Shown here one piece after another: positions 1-7,154 of a stretch of DNA of 8,008 nucleotides. Positions within the stretch are counted from its first letter, which is position 1. Every line of letters begins with the position of its first letter. Origin of the DNA: Candidatus Pacearchaeota archaeon CG10_big_fil_rev_8_21_14_0_10_35_13 (GTDB lineage Archaea; Nanobdellota; Nanobdellia; Pacearchaeales; GW2011-AR1); assembly GCA_002763035.1 (NCBI GenBank), contig PFDC01000121.1, positions 1 to 8,008 of the forward strand. Direction: 5' to 3'. Below the pieces are notes generated by a model. It worked only from the letters and a program-made list of their open reading frames with translations, made no database searches and was not told where the DNA came from. The translations under genes were made by a program, and so were the position numbers.

Positions 1-219
1 CACTCAAGAACTCATGCAAGAAACACACTAAACAAAGAAACAATAGTAAAGAACTTAGAAGAACAAGGAATAATGATACATTCAGGAAGCCATAAAGGAA
101 TAATAGAAGAAGCACCAGAAGTGTACAAAGACGTGGACGAAGTAGTAAGAGTATCACATGAAGCAGGAATAGGAAGGATAGTAGCAAGACTAAAACCAAT
201 AGCAGTAGTCAAGGGATGA
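1..219 (+). CDS. rtcB: RtcB RNA-splicing ligase, C-terminal fragment (5' end outside window)
   Basis: RtcB joins 2',3'-cyclic-phosphate or 3'-phosphate RNA ends to 5'-OH ends using GTP and Mn2+, and in archaea it seals spliced tRNA halves. Only the last 72 residues are here, read in frame 1 from the window edge to TGA at 217-219. They carry the family's C-terminal signature: an SRT segment, a GI strand, EEAPEVYKDVDEVV, then HEAGIG, ARLKPIAVVKG and stop. The Tyr of VYKD lies 30 residues before the final Gly and the penultimate residue is Lys. From memory these match the guanine-contacting Tyr451 and Lys480 of the 481-residue Pyrococcus enzyme. The catalytic histidine (CHGAGR motif) and metal ligands lie upstream and cannot be checked. 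The reading ends intact with no frameshift. The next gene has its own TATA box starting 1 base after the stop, so rtcB is probably the last gene of its transcript. Confidence 0.95.
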   Translation, partial: HSRTHARNTLNKETIVKNLEEQGIMIHSGSHKGIIEEAPEVYKDVDEVVRVSHEAGIGRIVARLKPIAVVKG

Positions 220-227
220 TTATATAG
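220..227 (+). promoter_or_regulatory. TATA box (TTATATAG) for the 139-residue gene
   Basis: TTATATAG directly follows the rtcB stop. Its centre (about 223.5) predicts a transcription start near 249-250. That is 4-5 bases before the GTG at 254 and about 25 bases before the ATG at 275. A weaker match, TTATTAAG at 247-254, is centred about 25.5 bases before ATG 275 and would make that start leaderless. The sequence alone does not decide between them. Confidence 0.5.
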
Positions 228-253
228 TAGTGTGATACAAATAATCTTATTAA

Positions 254-673
254 GTGAGAAGTTCTAAAGATATCATGACAAAGAGTTATGGTGAGAAGCT
301 TAGTAGCAGGGAATTACTATTGGGAATAATCGCCATAGCCCCAAGAAGAAGAGAATTCAGAGATTGCGATTTAGAAGCCGCGATAGGAAGAAGCGTTGAG
401 GAACACCCAGAACTTAGAAGATTATTAGCAAAGACAGGTACTGATGGATCAACGCCGAATGACGGAGGAAACGTGATAGGAAGAATACTATCATTCGCAG
501 CTATGGGAAAACAGATATTTGACGTTGGAGACTTTCAGCATGATGTAATGCCAGAATCAGCAGCATTAACAATCGTTGAAGAAATAAAAGAAGAGTACGG
601 GGATGAAGGAATAGAATACTTAAGAAGGATTTCTAAGAACGTTTGGGATAATTATAATGGCAGAACTTTCTGA
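254..673 (+). CDS. Unrecognised small soluble protein (139 or 132 residues)
   Basis: I do not recognise this family. The product has no signal peptide or membrane segment. It is highly charged and looks mainly helical: an N-terminal helix around RELLLGIIAIAP, a basic-acidic stretch RRREFRDCDLEAAIGRS, a Gly/Asp-rich loop near TGTDGSTPNDGG, and a C-terminal helical part (VEEIKEEYG, then YLRRISKNVWDNY). It has a single cysteine. Two starts are possible: GTG at 254, just downstream of the predicted transcription start, or ATG at 275, giving MTKSYGEK. Neither has a convincing ribosome-binding site. Codon use is mixed (GCC, GCG, GTT, GAT beside GGA, AGA, ATA), less extreme than in the surface-protein genes downstream. 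It stands alone between rtcB and the surface operon, each with its own promoter, so context gives no function. The intact frame, promoter and protein-like composition support it being real. Confidence 0.75.
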   Translation: MRSSKDIMTKSYGEKLSSRELLLGIIAIAPRRREFRDCDLEAAIGRSVEEHPELRRLLAKTGTDGSTPNDGGNVIGRILSFAAMGKQIFDVGDFQHDVMPESAALTIVEEIKEEYGDEGIEYLRRISKNVWDNYNGRTF

Positions 674-684
674 TAAGAATAACC

Positions 685-692
685 TTTATAAA
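685..692 (+). promoter_or_regulatory. TATA box (TTTATAAA) of the surface-protein operon; leaderless start
   Basis: TTTATAAA is centred at 688.5, 25.5 bases before the A of the ATG at 714. With the usual archaeal TATA-to-start distance of about 26 bases, transcription would begin at or next to the start codon. There is also no GGAG-type site before 714. Both points predict a leaderless mRNA for the 1013-residue protein. Confidence 0.75.
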
Positions 693-713
693 TAACGCAG
701 TAGTGAATAATTA

Positions 714-3700
714 ATGAGTAAAAGAGTGAGTAATAAGATACTAATCATGTTTTTGATAAGCATAGCATCATTAACAGTAGTAAGCGCTGCGATAACTTAC
801 CAAGTACCATTAGGAACAGACATAGGAAAACAACCAGGATGGAACATACACCCAGACAATACATCAATGAACAATTATTGCGCAGCGAGAATAACTAACG
901 GAGAAATGAAAAGCTACACCCTAAACTCATGGGGAACATCACCAACCTCAAAGACCTACTGGAGTTATGATACAAGCATAGGACAATGGACTGCATTCCC
1001 GGAAATAAGAAATGATTATTTAGGAAGCGTAACATGCGGAAGAATTAGCGGGAGTATAGAAACAATCAACGGAAAAACAAATATTTATTACGAGAATCCC
1101 AAGGCAAAAGACTTAGGATTAGCAGACAACCCAATAGACCAAACAACACTATCGGGAGACAGGTACTGCGTAGAAAGAGGGTATATGGGAATGATAAGCA
1201 TGGAATCAGGAAACGTAGAAGGATGCAACGCTGAATGGAAATATGCCTATGATGAAAGCTTAGGAACCTACAAATGGAATGAAGTAACAGGTAATTGCGC
1301 GAGTATTATATCAATAAAATGCGGAGTTAATTATTTAGAAGCAAACGGAATTACAGGAACCGCAGGAACATTAGGACTACCAACAACTAATAACCAATAT
1401 GCAGGAATTTATGCAAACGATGATAACACAAAACAATACTGCACGGAAAAAGGGGGATACTTAGAAAGTTATGATAAAACAATAATCGATAGCTCATGCT
1501 CACAAAACCCTGACAGCGCAGTAATAAAAGAATGGAACTATAACAAAGAGACTAAGAACTGGGAACAAAAGGACTATAAAATAAATGAATGCAACCACGC
1601 AACTATAAGCAAAATAATATGCACTAATGAATGTTCATCAACAACACAAGTAATGACAAGACTATCAGGAAAAACAAACGCACACGCAGAAGTAGTAAGC
1701 TCAAAAAAATACCCACTAGAAATATGTTATGACGAACTATTCGGACAAAAATATACTGGAAGCAACCCAACAACATGCCAAGCAGGTAATAGACTAATGA
1801 GACTATCAGGAACAACAAACGCACACGCAGAAAGCCCAAGCGTAAGCAACTCATTATATCAAACAGACCTATGCTACGGAAACCTAGAATGCAGAAGCGC
1901 AACAACATGCAACGGATTAGGAGAAGTAGAAGTACTAAGATTATCAGGCGAGACGAACGCACACGTAGGAATAGGAGGAAGCAATTATGGAACAAAAGCA
2001 ATATGTTGTAAGATACCAGCAAAGATAACAGGAGCACACTGGGAAGACCTCAACGGAAATACCATAACAACAACAGGAGCAAATGCAACAGTAACATTAG
2101 TAGCCGCAGGAGCAGACTTACAAAACCAAGAAATAACTTATAAGATAGAAAAGAAAGAAACAGTATGGGTAATGTTCACAACATGGAAATCAACAACCAC
2201 AATAACAAATAAGGGAACAGGAAAATGGAAACCAACAAACCTAGGAACTTACAGGTTTGAAGCGACACTACAAAACGGAGAAAAACAAACATCAGGAGAA
2301 CTAACTGTAACAGCAGAAAATAATAAGCCAGCAGTAATAACAATTAACGCACCAATAGACGGAGGAATATACTTCCTAGATGACAAATTATTATTCAATA
2401 TCACAGTACTAGACCCTGATGATGAAGTGGCATGGTACAGCTGGAAGTTTGGTGACGGAATAGAAGAAGGACTAGCAAACGGAGTAACACAAAAGGAAGA
2501 ATCACAAGGAACAATCGTAGGAACAGGATACTTATTCAGTTATAGTTACGCACATAACAACGGATTTAGAACAAACGAGAACGGACAAAGGGTACAGAAC
2601 ATACCAAACACGGGACAAAAAACAATAATACTAACCATAACAGACAGCAGAGGAGTAAAGTACACCAAGAAAGCAGACATACTAATAGTAAACTCAATGT
2701 ACGCATTCGCACACATAGCAACACCAACATACGAACAGATAATAACAACAAAGAAAGTAGACTTCGACGCAACACAAAAAAGTTATGTTGTAGAAGCAGG
2801 ACATAACCCAAGAAGCCTGAACTGCCTAGCAGGAAACTGCCCAACAAAAAGCGCTGACGGAAAAATAACTATGACTAACACGCCAGCAGCAATAACAAAC
2901 ATCAACTACACATGGCTACTAAGCGACGGATACAAAGTAAGCGGTTACGGAACAAACTACGGAAACATAAAGAATTACCAATACTCAACACCAGGAAAGA
3001 AATGGGCAGAACTAAAAATAGGATACAACGGAAATAACGCAAGCACTTATACAAACTTCACAATGAGCTTTGACAAACCATTCTGCGACATAAGTCAAGA
3101 CGGAACAATAAGCAACTGGATTGATAACGGAATATCAAGCAATAGCTTCAATAGTTGCTACTTAGCTGACGCACAACCAACAACCTGCTGCCCTAATAAT
3201 TACCTATGCGATACAGGAAGTAATAAGTGCCTACCACAAACAGAAACTGACCCAAAAGTATGCGCAGACTATACTACTAAACTGACATGTGAAGCATTCA
3301 CAGCACAAGTAGCAAACAACTCAGTTAATTATGAATGCGGAGTAGTATTCACTGATACTGACGGAAAACAAAAAAGGGCTGACAGTTGTAGATGTGAATG
3401 GGACACAGGAACTAATATTTGCGGAAGCAATTATGACCTGAGCATAATCACAAGCACTGGAGGAGGAAGCGTAGACATAGTATTCGGAGGAAGCTGTAAT
3501 ACACAAACAGAATTAGTATCAGACCTATGTAACAAACCAGAAAAAATAAAGATATACAAAGTAATAAGCGCAATATGGAACGGAAACTCGAACTCACCAG
3601 ACAAAGCAGAATGCGAATCACAAAGAAATAGTGAAAGGGAAATAGCATGCATACCATTCAACCAAGTAAGACTGCCATTCTGGAACTACACAAGCATAAT

Positions 3701-3755
3701 AATAACAATAATGATAATAATAGCAGGATACTTAGTAAGAACTAAGAAAGAATAG
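714..3755 (+). CDS. Large secreted, membrane-anchored repeat and PKD surface protein (1013 aa)
   Basis: An extracytoplasmic surface protein, not assignable to a named family. It begins with a signal peptide (residues 1-25, basic start, hydrophobic core, VSA cleavage site) and ends with a transmembrane helix (about 989-1008) and a short basic tail RTKKE. In between: three degenerate YC...W...W...C repeats (55-109, 151-204, 242-304); three RLSGxTNAHxx repeats (316-432); an Ig-like beta domain (about 433-535); a PKD domain with WKFGDG at 577-582 and TIILTITD at 637-644; a weaker PKD-like domain with WLLSDG at 734-739; and a Cys-rich part (790-985) with TCCPNNYLCD and CRCEW. I count 36 cysteines, an even number, as expected for disulfides outside the cell, and many N-x-S/T sequons suit glycosylation. 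PKD folds in archaeal surface proteins usually serve in adhesion or envelope structure. It is first in an operon with the 887-residue surface protein, 10 bases between stop and start. No catalytic motif is visible. Confidence 0.92.
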   Translation: MSKRVSNKILIMFLISIASLTVVSAAITYQVPLGTDIGKQPGWNIHPDNTSMNNYCAARITNGEMKSYTLNSWGTSPTSKTYWSYDTSIGQWTAFPEIRNDYLGSVTCGRISGSIETINGKTNIYYENPKAKDLGLADNPIDQTTLSGDRYCVERGYMGMISMESGNVEGCNAEWKYAYDESLGTYKWNEVTGNCASIISIKCGVNYLEANGITGTAGTLGLPTTNNQYAGIYANDDNTKQYCTEKGGYLESYDKTIIDSSCSQNPDSAVIKEWNYNKETKNWEQKDYKINECNHATISKIICTNECSSTTQVMTRLSGKTNAHAEVVSSKKYPLEICYDELFGQKYTGSNPTTCQAGNRLMRLSGTTNAHAESPSVSNSLYQTDLCYGNLECRSATTCNGLGEVEVLRLSGETNAHVGIGGSNYGTKAICCKIPAKITGAHWEDLNGNTITTTGANATVTLVAAGADLQNQEITYKIEKKETVWVMFTTWKSTTTITNKGTGKWKPTNLGTYRFEATLQNGEKQTSGELTVTAENNKPAVITINAPIDGGIYFLDDKLLFNITVLDPDDEVAWYSWKFGDGIEEGLANGVTQKEESQGTIVGTGYLFSYSYAHNNGFRTNENGQRVQNIPNTGQKTIILTITDSRGVKYTKKADILIVNSMYAFAHIATPTYEQIITTKKVDFDATQKSYVVEAGHNPRSLNCLAGNCPTKSADGKITMTNTPAAITNINYTWLLSDGYKVSGYGTNYGNIKNYQYSTPGKKWAELKIGYNGNNASTYTNFTMSFDKPFCDISQDGTISNWIDNGISSNSFNSCYLADAQPTTCCPNNYLCDTGSNKCLPQTETDPKVCADYTTKLTCEAFTAQVANNSVNYECGVVFTDTDGKQKRADSCRCEWDTGTNICGSNYDLSIITSTGGGSVDIVFGGSCNTQTELVSDLCNKPEKIKIYKVISAIWNGNSNSPDKAECESQRNSEREIACIPFNQVRLPFWNYTSIIITIMIIIAGYLVRTKKE
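876..1625 (+). repeat. Three degenerate coding repeats, YC...W...W...C type (residues 55-109, 151-204, 242-304)
   Basis: Three modules of about 55-63 residues start with YC (C56, C152, C243). Each has two tryptophans in a WxY...W setting (W83/W92, W175/W188, W274/W283) and closes with an I/V-x-C strand (C108, C203, C303). Modules 2 and 3 have two further cysteines each (C171/C195 and C262/C293) that module 1 lacks. The repeat period is about 91-96 residues, with Gly/Asn/Thr-rich linkers. The DNA copies (876-1040, 1164-1325, 1437-1625) are too diverged to see as nucleotide repeats. Confidence 0.7.
1659..2009 (+). repeat. Three tandem RLSGxTNAHxx coding repeats (residues 316-432)
   Basis: Units begin at 1659, 1800 and 1938, a period of 46-47 residues. 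Each opens with RLSG-[K/T/E]-TNAH-[A/V] and leads to a Cys-containing strand: EICY, DLCY, then AICC. Units 1 and 2 also carry a TTC-x2-4-G element before the next unit. The first 33 bases of units 1 and 2 differ at one position (AAA versus ACA), while the rest of the two units has diverged strongly. Unit 3 is more diverged and shorter, ending at C431-C432, where the Ig-like domain begins. Confidence 0.85.
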
Positions 3756-3758
3756 GAG
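3755..3758 (+). promoter_or_regulatory. GGAG ribosome-binding site overlapping the upstream stop codon
   Basis: The first G of GGAG is the last base of the TAG stop at 3753-3755. Seven bases separate the site from the ATG at 3766. It fixes the start of the second surface gene and suggests translation in the same message, possibly coupled to the first gene. No TATA box is evident in the 10-base gap. Confidence 0.8.
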
Positions 3759-3765
3759 AAAAATA

Positions 3766-6429
3766 ATGAAAAGAGGCAAGATAATAAACATAATACTAAC
3801 AACACTGATTATAGTAACACTAATAACCAACGCAAATGCGACGATAAGTAAAGGAAATGTCAGTTACCAAATAACTAAAGAATACCCAAGAGGAGAAATA
3901 ATCAACGGATGGGTAAACATAAGCATCGGCAAAGAACCAATAAACACGAGCGTTAAAGGAAATTACGGTGGGGAAATAACAATAAAAAGACTAATAGAAG
4001 AAAACCTTGCAGGATACACATGCACCCCAAGCGATTGTGGTAATGAATACACACACGGAAGTAACGTTAAAGGACAAGAAATAACACTAAACAACGAAGA
4101 CAAAGTATTAGTAATGAATATTAAAGGAAATATTGAAGGAATACCAAAGAACACACACAGCATCAAGATAACAGCAAAAAACACAGAAACATGCCTAAAC
4201 CCACTAAAGATTGACTACCTGAACGACGGAACTATAGAATGGAGCGCAGACAAATCAACAACTGACGGAGAATACTCATGCGTTTATGACAACGGAGCAG
4301 GATGCTACACAGATAATGAAAACGAAGGACTAATAGAACTAACAACAACACCATACTGTAACAAGATAAAACTACCAGAAGGACCAAAATTCGAAATTGG
4401 AGGATTCATAAAAGACGAAAGAACAACAAGTAGTGTTGCACAATTAAAGATGTCACTATACGACCTAGAAGGCGATGAAATGAAGAGTTGTAACATAAAT
4501 ATACTAGGAGACAACAAATGGGTAAAATGCAATGTTGACTACGCAAACCCGGAAATAAAAGACTATTATCTATGCATGAGCACTAAAGAATCAGTAAGCG
4601 GAATAAAAACAAAGTACGAAACAAAGAACTCATGCGGATTTTACGGATATCCCCCACAAACAACAACAAGTGCTGACTACGCACTAACAGCAAGAGCAGC
4701 AAGATACGCAAATATTGGAAGTATAGAATTTAATAATACCATTTATGAAAAGAAAGGAAACCCAGGAAGCCTGGAAGACTACATGTGGGATTACATACAA
4801 GAAAAATATGATGGAAACTGCACGGGAAGCGAAGGATGCAATATACCAATAAGATTCTCAAGTAAAGGAACAGTAAATATAACAATTACTAGTGTGAAAA
4901 TGAAGTACGAAACAAACATAGGAATACCAGAAAGCAATGAAGTATACACCACAAGCACAACAGAAGCAAGAATAAGCACTAACGGATTCCAGAAACTATA
5001 CCTACGAGCAGGAAACTTTGGAGTACCAACAGACTATGGTAACAGAACAATAAGAATAACCATAGGAACACTAGAATTATTCAATGAAATGATAAGCATT
5101 AAGAAAGTACCAACAATAACAGACGTAAACCCAAAAATTATAGCATCATTCAAGAAAACAATAATAACAGCAGTAATAGGAAAAACAGATAATAGAACTA
5201 TTAAGTACGAATGGAACTATGGTGATGGAAAGAAAGAAACCACAACAACAAACATAGTAGAACACACTTATGAGAGTTTAGGTAACAGAACACTAAACCT
5301 AACAATTACTGATGCAGATAATAACCAATACAGCAAGAGCTTCATAATAAGAGTAGTAAGCCCTAAAGAAGTAATTAACGAAACAATTGAAGACTACAAA
5401 ACAAGAATTAATATTTTAAGAACAAAACTAGACACTAAACAACAATGGTACTACGACGAAATAAAGAAGGATTTAGAAATAACAAGCAATGAAGAAAAAC
5501 TAAAGAAACTAACAACAGATTACAACAACGCACTAAAAGACAACGATGAAGAAGAATACTTAAGAATAATGTCAGAATTAGCAAAGATGAACATACCAAA
5601 AGAAATAGCAATAAGCAGAAAGAGCAGAGGAATACCAATAACTAACCCTGAAACAATCAATAAAGAAAAAATAGAAGACATCGCAGGAAGCACCTACTCA
5701 AAAAGCGGAGATATCGATAAGGGAATACTAATATGGAACGAACAAAACACCCAAGCAACAATGGACTACGAAATCATCAGTGGATATTCAGGAACAGAAG
5801 AAAATGTGATAGGAATAAACTATAAAATAATGATAAAACCAAAAACTCAAACAGGAACGATATACATAATAATTGAGGATAACGGAACAGTAAAGAGCGG
5901 AGAAAAAATAAGTAAGGAAGGAACAAGCACAGGAATAACAATAACCAACCCAACAGTTGATAAAATAATAGAATACTACACAACTAACCCAACACTGATT
6001 GACAACCCTGAAACAATAAGAATGTACTACAGCCCAGAACCAATGGTAGTTGAAGGATTCATTGATACCTCAACAATTGATTACTGCAATTATAACAGTA
6101 TCTGCGAAAGCTCATTAGGAGAAACACAAGAAGGATGCAGTAATGACTGCCAACCAGAAACAAGCAAAGTACTAATACCAATAATAATCGTGCTACTGTT
6201 AGGACTAATAACATTCATAGTACTAATGTGGTGGTACAAGAACCATTACGAAAGACACCTATTCAAGAACCCTAACGACATGAAGAATATACTAAAGTAT
6301 ATTAGGGACTCAGAAGGCAGAGGAACAGGTAAGAGAGCAATAAAAGAGAAACTAAAAGAAGCAGGATGGACTAATGAACAAATAAGTTACGCTTATAAGA
6401 AAAACAATAAATTTGACAAAGCTTTATAA
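3766..6429 (+). CDS. Large secreted PKD/coiled-coil surface protein with cytoplasmic tail (887 aa)
   Basis: Second gene of the surface operon. Signal peptide 1-25 (MKRGK start, hydrophobic core, ANA cleavage site). Residues 26-300 are beta-rich with ten cysteines. About 303-391 resembles a module I associate with archaeal surface proteins, with NC-x5-C followed by IPIRFSSKG and a tail of alternating strands. A PKD domain spans about 450-530 (YEWNYGDG at 481-488, LNLTITDADNN). A charged, probably coiled-coil region lies at about 536-608, and a second beta domain at about 650-770. A juxtamembrane Cys motif (C774, C780, C791, C795: CNYNSIC...GCSNDC) precedes the transmembrane helix at 802-823. 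The last 60 residues are cytoplasmic and include ILKYIRDSE and IKEKLKEAGWTNEQISYAY, a Gly-Trp helical motif that I recall from other archaeal membrane proteins. Sixteen cysteines and many sequons fit an extracellular location. A role in adhesion or envelope structure, perhaps with inward signalling, is inference. Confidence 0.92.
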   Translation: MKRGKIINIILTTLIIVTLITNANATISKGNVSYQITKEYPRGEIINGWVNISIGKEPINTSVKGNYGGEITIKRLIEENLAGYTCTPSDCGNEYTHGSNVKGQEITLNNEDKVLVMNIKGNIEGIPKNTHSIKITAKNTETCLNPLKIDYLNDGTIEWSADKSTTDGEYSCVYDNGAGCYTDNENEGLIELTTTPYCNKIKLPEGPKFEIGGFIKDERTTSSVAQLKMSLYDLEGDEMKSCNINILGDNKWVKCNVDYANPEIKDYYLCMSTKESVSGIKTKYETKNSCGFYGYPPQTTTSADYALTARAARYANIGSIEFNNTIYEKKGNPGSLEDYMWDYIQEKYDGNCTGSEGCNIPIRFSSKGTVNITITSVKMKYETNIGIPESNEVYTTSTTEARISTNGFQKLYLRAGNFGVPTDYGNRTIRITIGTLELFNEMISIKKVPTITDVNPKIIASFKKTIITAVIGKTDNRTIKYEWNYGDGKKETTTTNIVEHTYESLGNRTLNLTITDADNNQYSKSFIIRVVSPKEVINETIEDYKTRINILRTKLDTKQQWYYDEIKKDLEITSNEEKLKKLTTDYNNALKDNDEEEYLRIMSELAKMNIPKEIAISRKSRGIPITNPETINKEKIEDIAGSTYSKSGDIDKGILIWNEQNTQATMDYEIISGYSGTEENVIGINYKIMIKPKTQTGTIYIIIEDNGTVKSGEKISKEGTSTGITITNPTVDKIIEYYTTNPTLIDNPETIRMYYSPEPMVVEGFIDTSTIDYCNYNSICESSLGETQEGCSNDCQPETSKVLIPIIIVLLLGLITFIVLMWWYKNHYERHLFKNPNDMKNILKYIRDSEGRGTGKRAIKEKLKEAGWTNEQISYAYKKNNKFDKAL

Positions 6430-6430
6430 A
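6423..6430 (+). promoter_or_regulatory. TATA box (TTTATAAA) of the GTPase gene, overlapping the upstream stop codon
   Basis: TTTATAAA contains the TAA stop (6427-6429) of the 887-residue gene. Its centre at 6426.5 predicts transcription from about 6452, giving a 20-base leader that carries GGAG at 6454-6457, almost at the RNA 5' end and 14 bases before the ATG at 6472. The spacing is long but no other ribosome-binding site is visible. The GTPase is therefore probably transcribed separately from the surface operon. Confidence 0.65.
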
Positions 6431-6471
6431 TAATTAGTGATAAGTAACAATTAGGAGAAAAAAACAACAAA

Positions 6472-7113
6472 ATGGTGGTAAAAGTAATAAAGAACTTTTT
6501 TAACAAGACATTCGGAGGATTCTTCGGTAAGAAGAAAGAAATAGTGCTAGGATTCTACGGACCACCAAACGCAGGTAAGACAAGCCTCGCTAACAAGATA
6601 TGCAAGGACTGGACAGGAGAAGAAATAGGAACAGTAAGCAAAGTACCTCATGAAACAAGAAACGTACAGATTAGAGAAAAAGTAGAAATAGAATATAACG
6701 GAAAGAGACTAACACTAAAGCTAATAGACACGCCAGGAATAGCAACAAAAATTGATTATGAAGAATTCCTAAAGTTTGGAATGGGAAAAAAAGACTCACA
6801 AAAACGTGCTAAAGAAGCAACACAAGGAGTAGTAGAAAGCATCAAATGGTTAGACGACGTAAACCTAGTAATAGTAGTACTCGACGCAACACTAAACCCC
6901 TACTCACAAGTAAACATCACAATCATAGGAAACTTAATAGCAAGAAAAATCCCTGTAATGATAGTAGGCAATAAGACAGACCTAAAAAAAGCAGACTTAA
7001 GAAGAATACAGTCAGCATTCCCAGAATACGACACTGTAGGAATATCAGCAAAGTCAGGTAAAGGAATGAAAGACTTTTATGAACTACTATTCAAAACAGC
7101 AAAAAAAGTATAA
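6472..7113 (+). CDS. Era-like archaeal GTP-binding protein
   Basis: A 213-residue P-loop GTPase of the TRAFAC/Era-like group found widely in archaea. All five G motifs are present: G1 GPPNAGKTS (30-38), G2 Thr62 in PHETRN, G3 DTPG (86-89), G4 NKTD (157-160) and G5 SAK (182-184). The long helical segment after G3 (DYEEFLKFGMG, then AKEATQGVVESIKWLDD) and the NPYSQVNITIIGNL strand-helix match, from memory, archaeal proteins annotated as Era-like GTP-binding protein. It lacks the KH RNA-binding domain of bacterial Era, since the chain ends just after the G domain. The first 22 residues are rich in Lys and Phe (VIKNFFNKTFGGFFGKKK) and could form an amphipathic helix on membrane or RNA. The cellular role of the family is not established. 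A DUF2073 gene follows after 41 bases, the usual archaeal neighbour, which supports the assignment and hints at joint function. Confidence 0.9.
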   Translation: MVVKVIKNFFNKTFGGFFGKKKEIVLGFYGPPNAGKTSLANKICKDWTGEEIGTVSKVPHETRNVQIREKVEIEYNGKRLTLKLIDTPGIATKIDYEEFLKFGMGKKDSQKRAKEATQGVVESIKWLDDVNLVIVVLDATLNPYSQVNITIIGNLIARKIPVMIVGNKTDLKKADLRRIQSAFPEYDTVGISAKSGKGMKDFYELLFKTAKKV

Positions 7114-7115
7114 AA
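7109..7115 (+). promoter_or_regulatory. Possible TATA box (TATAAAA) for the DUF2073 gene
   Basis: TATAAAA contains the TAA stop (7111-7113) of the GTPase gene. It would start transcription near 7138, 17 bases before the ATG at 7155. The only ribosome-binding candidate is a weak GAGA at 7146-7149. A second AT-rich palindrome, GTTTAAAC at 7132-7139, lies too close to the start codon to act as its TATA box. Read-through from the GTPase gene is an equally good explanation. Confidence 0.35.
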
Positions 7116-7154
7116 TGAACTATTAAGAAAAGTTTAAACAAAAAAGAGAATAAG

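Noticed and set aside
12..212. Minus-strand ORF opposite the rtcB fragment
   Set aside because: The + strand frame is an unmistakable RtcB C-terminus. The antisense frame is Ser/Ile/Leu-rich with no start signals.
1659..2009. CRISPR-like spaced repeats
   Set aside because: The three copies are in frame, have a period of 138-141 bases, lack dyad symmetry, and encode a conserved peptide. They are protein repeats.
1624..2037. Long minus-strand ORF (Leu-rich, 137 residues) opposite the first surface gene, and similar ones at 2566-2847, 5435-5638 and 5777-5983
   Set aside because: They are Leu/Ser/Phe-rich low-complexity shadows made by A-ending codons on the + strand. They lack promoters and ribosome-binding sites and lie entirely inside well-supported genes.
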